Assembly (NCBI GenBank): GCA_013041995.1
Contig: JABDRA010000573.1
Location: forward strand, 1-8,765
Source of the DNA: Anderseniella sp.
Lineage (GTDB): Bacteria > Pseudomonadota > Alphaproteobacteria > Rhizobiales > Aestuariivirgaceae
Direction of reading: 5' to 3'
Length of the DNA: 8,765 nucleotides
Below are positions 7,692 to 8,765 of this stretch, piece by piece. Both the position numbers and the translations under genes were made by a program. Every line of letters begins with the position of its first letter. The first letter of the stretch is position 1. The notes beneath the pieces are model-generated. The model saw nothing but the letters and a program-made list of their open reading frames with translations. It had not been told where the DNA came from and made no database searches.

Positions 7692-8656
7692 TGAACCGCT
7701 ATGCCCGCCAGATGGTGCTCCCCGAAATTGGCGCTGCGGGTCAGGCTCTGTTGTCCAGGGCCCAAGTTGTCGTTGTTGGCGCAGGCGGCCTCGGTTGCCC
7801 GGTGCTGAGCTACCTGGCCGGGGCCGGTGTCGGCTGCATCACGATTGTCGACGCGGATGTGGTAGAAGAAAGCAACCTGCATCGCCAGCCGATTTACCCG
7901 ATGTCAGACATTGGCCTGCCCAAGGCCGAAGCCGCGCGGCGCGCGCTAACCGCCTACAATCCGGAAGTCGAAATCCTGGCGGACGTTTGCCGGCTTGAAC
8001 CGGCGAACACGGCAGCACTGTGCAAGGACGCTGACATTGTGATCGACGCCGCTGACAGCTTTGCCGTTACCTACACGCTATCCGATCATTGCCTGACATC
8101 CGGCCAGGCATTCGTGTCGGCATCCGGTCTGGGGTTTACCGGGTATGCCGGCGGGTTCTGCGGTGGCCGCGCGCCCAGCATCAGGGCCGTGTTCCCGGAT
8201 TTGCCTTACTCTGCCTCAAACTGCGCAACAGCCGGCGTCAGCGGGCCTGCTGTGGGCGTTCTCGGGTCCCTGCAGGCACAGATGGTCTTGAGCTGCCTGC
8301 TGGGCCTGGAACCATCACCACTGGGCCGCATGATCAGCCTCGACCTGCGCCAGTTCACAACCTCCTCGTTCTCTTTTGTTGATGCCCCGGAACCAGATGA
8401 CGGGTTTGGCTTTGTCTCCGTCGCCGACATCGCCGACAGTGATTTTGTGATTGATCTCCGCGATGTTGAGGAAGCCCCTGCCATCGTCACCACCGCAGCC
8501 CATCGTTCGACGGTTGATGACGTGGAAGCACTTGCCGGAAATGCCCGCGATCACCGCACAATCCTGTGCTGCCGCTCCGGCCTGCGGGCCTGGAACGCCG
8601 GTCTTCGCTTGCGCCAGGCCGGCTGCACCGACATTTCCCTGATCGCATTGGGGTAG
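7691..8656 (+). CDS. thiF: ThiF/MoeB-type adenylyltransferase fused to a short rhodanese-like domain
   Basis: This 321-residue E1-like protein probably activates the ThiS C-terminus with ATP. It begins MNRYARQMVLPEIGAAGQ, a standard ThiF/MoeB opening. The nucleotide loop GAGGLG is at residues 30-35, VDADVVEESNLHRQPIY at 53-69 carries the conserved N62, R65 and Q66, K78 follows, and DAADSF is at 119-124. C178 (SNCATAGVSGP) aligns with the family's reactive Cys. From about 240 a compact rhodanese-like domain follows (FVIDLRDVEE at 252-261; CRSGLR loop with C294). The zinc cysteines are missing: the usual C-x-x-C-x-F-P reads S163-I-R-A166-V-F-P, and no second C-x-x-C precedes the rhodanese part. 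The ATG at 7691 shares one base with the thiE stop. The symbol rests on operon context; MoeB-like activity is an alternative. Confidence 0.85.
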   Translation: MNRYARQMVLPEIGAAGQALLSRAQVVVVGAGGLGCPVLSYLAGAGVGCITIVDADVVEESNLHRQPIYPMSDIGLPKAEAARRALTAYNPEVEILADVCRLEPANTAALCKDADIVIDAADSFAVTYTLSDHCLTSGQAFVSASGLGFTGYAGGFCGGRAPSIRAVFPDLPYSASNCATAGVSGPAVGVLGSLQAQMVLSCLLGLEPSPLGRMISLDLRQFTTSSFSFVDAPEPDDGFGFVSVADIADSDFVIDLRDVEEAPAIVTTAAHRSTVDDVEALAGNARDHRTILCCRSGLRAWNAGLRLRQAGCTDISLIALG

Positions 8657-8662
8657 CGCCGC

Positions 8663-8765
8663 ATGAAACCGGTAGTGATTGTCATCGGCGGCACAGATTC
8701 CAGCGGCGGCGCAGGCATCTCCCGGGACATCGCCACACTCACCGAACTGGGGTGTGAGGCAAGAC
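8663..8765 (+). CDS. thiD: HMP/HMP-P kinase ThiD, N-terminal part (cut by right edge)
   Basis: Only the first 34 residues are in the window. They read MKPVVIVIGGTDSSGGAGIS and then RDIATLTELGCEA. The GGTDSSGGAGI segment is the ribokinase-like N-terminal substrate-binding motif of ThiD, which phosphorylates HMP and HMP-P to HMP-PP for ThiE. The ATG lies 6 bases after the thiF-like stop, with GGGG (8650-8653) as a plausible ribosome site, so it continues the same operon. The kinase's anion hole and catalytic Asp/Cys are outside the window. An untypical point is Ser-Arg in place of the frequent Gln-Ala after GAGI, which seems tolerated in the family. Confidence 0.88.
   Translation, partial: MKPVVIVIGGTDSSGGAGISRDIATLTELGCEAR

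Overview
This window carries most of an alphaproteobacterial (probably Hyphomicrobiales/Rhizobiales-like) thiamin biosynthesis operon, preceded by four accessory genes. The lineage is inferred from the moderately GC-rich coding style, the thiC-thiO-thiS-thiG-thiE order with an oxidase (ThiO) rather than ThiH, and the rhizobial look of ThiG and the class V aminotransferase. No species can be named from the sequence alone.

Left part (1-2954). A class V PLP aminotransferase runs off the left edge on the minus strand. A 206-base divergent intergenic region with short repeats separates it from a plus-strand sulfotransferase-fold protein that ends in a hydrophobic tail. Converging on that gene is a minus-strand pair, a MarR-type regulator followed 17 bases later by an amidohydrolase that closely resembles enamidase, the enzyme that opens the reduced nicotinate ring.

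Middle (2955-3309, no protein gene). This 355-base spacer holds a 22-bp imperfect palindrome that is a candidate MarR operator, a likely thiC promoter, a clear TPP riboswitch aptamer, and an expression platform. In the platform a perfect 7-base anti-Shine-Dalgarno (3261-3267) faces the thiC Shine-Dalgarno (3297-3303). There is no U-rich intrinsic terminator, so control is predicted to act on translation.

Right part (3310-8765). The genes thiC, thiO, thiS, thiG, thiE, a thiF-like gene and thiD (cut by the right edge) are tightly packed, with spacing from a 32-base overlap to a 7-base gap. ThiC makes HMP-P and ThiD phosphorylates it. ThiO makes dehydroglycine. The ThiF-like protein should adenylate ThiS and, through its rhodanese-like tail, may help load sulfur. 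ThiG builds the thiazole, and ThiE joins thiazole and pyrimidine into thiamin phosphate.

The window is mostly recognisable metabolism and I see no clear case for a wholly new system. The points most worth a second look are the ThiF-rhodanese fusion that has lost the family's zinc cysteines, the mutually exclusive pairings in the riboswitch platform, the isolated MarR-enamidase pair with its palindrome, and the unusual phosphate-binding segment in the sulfotransferase-like protein.
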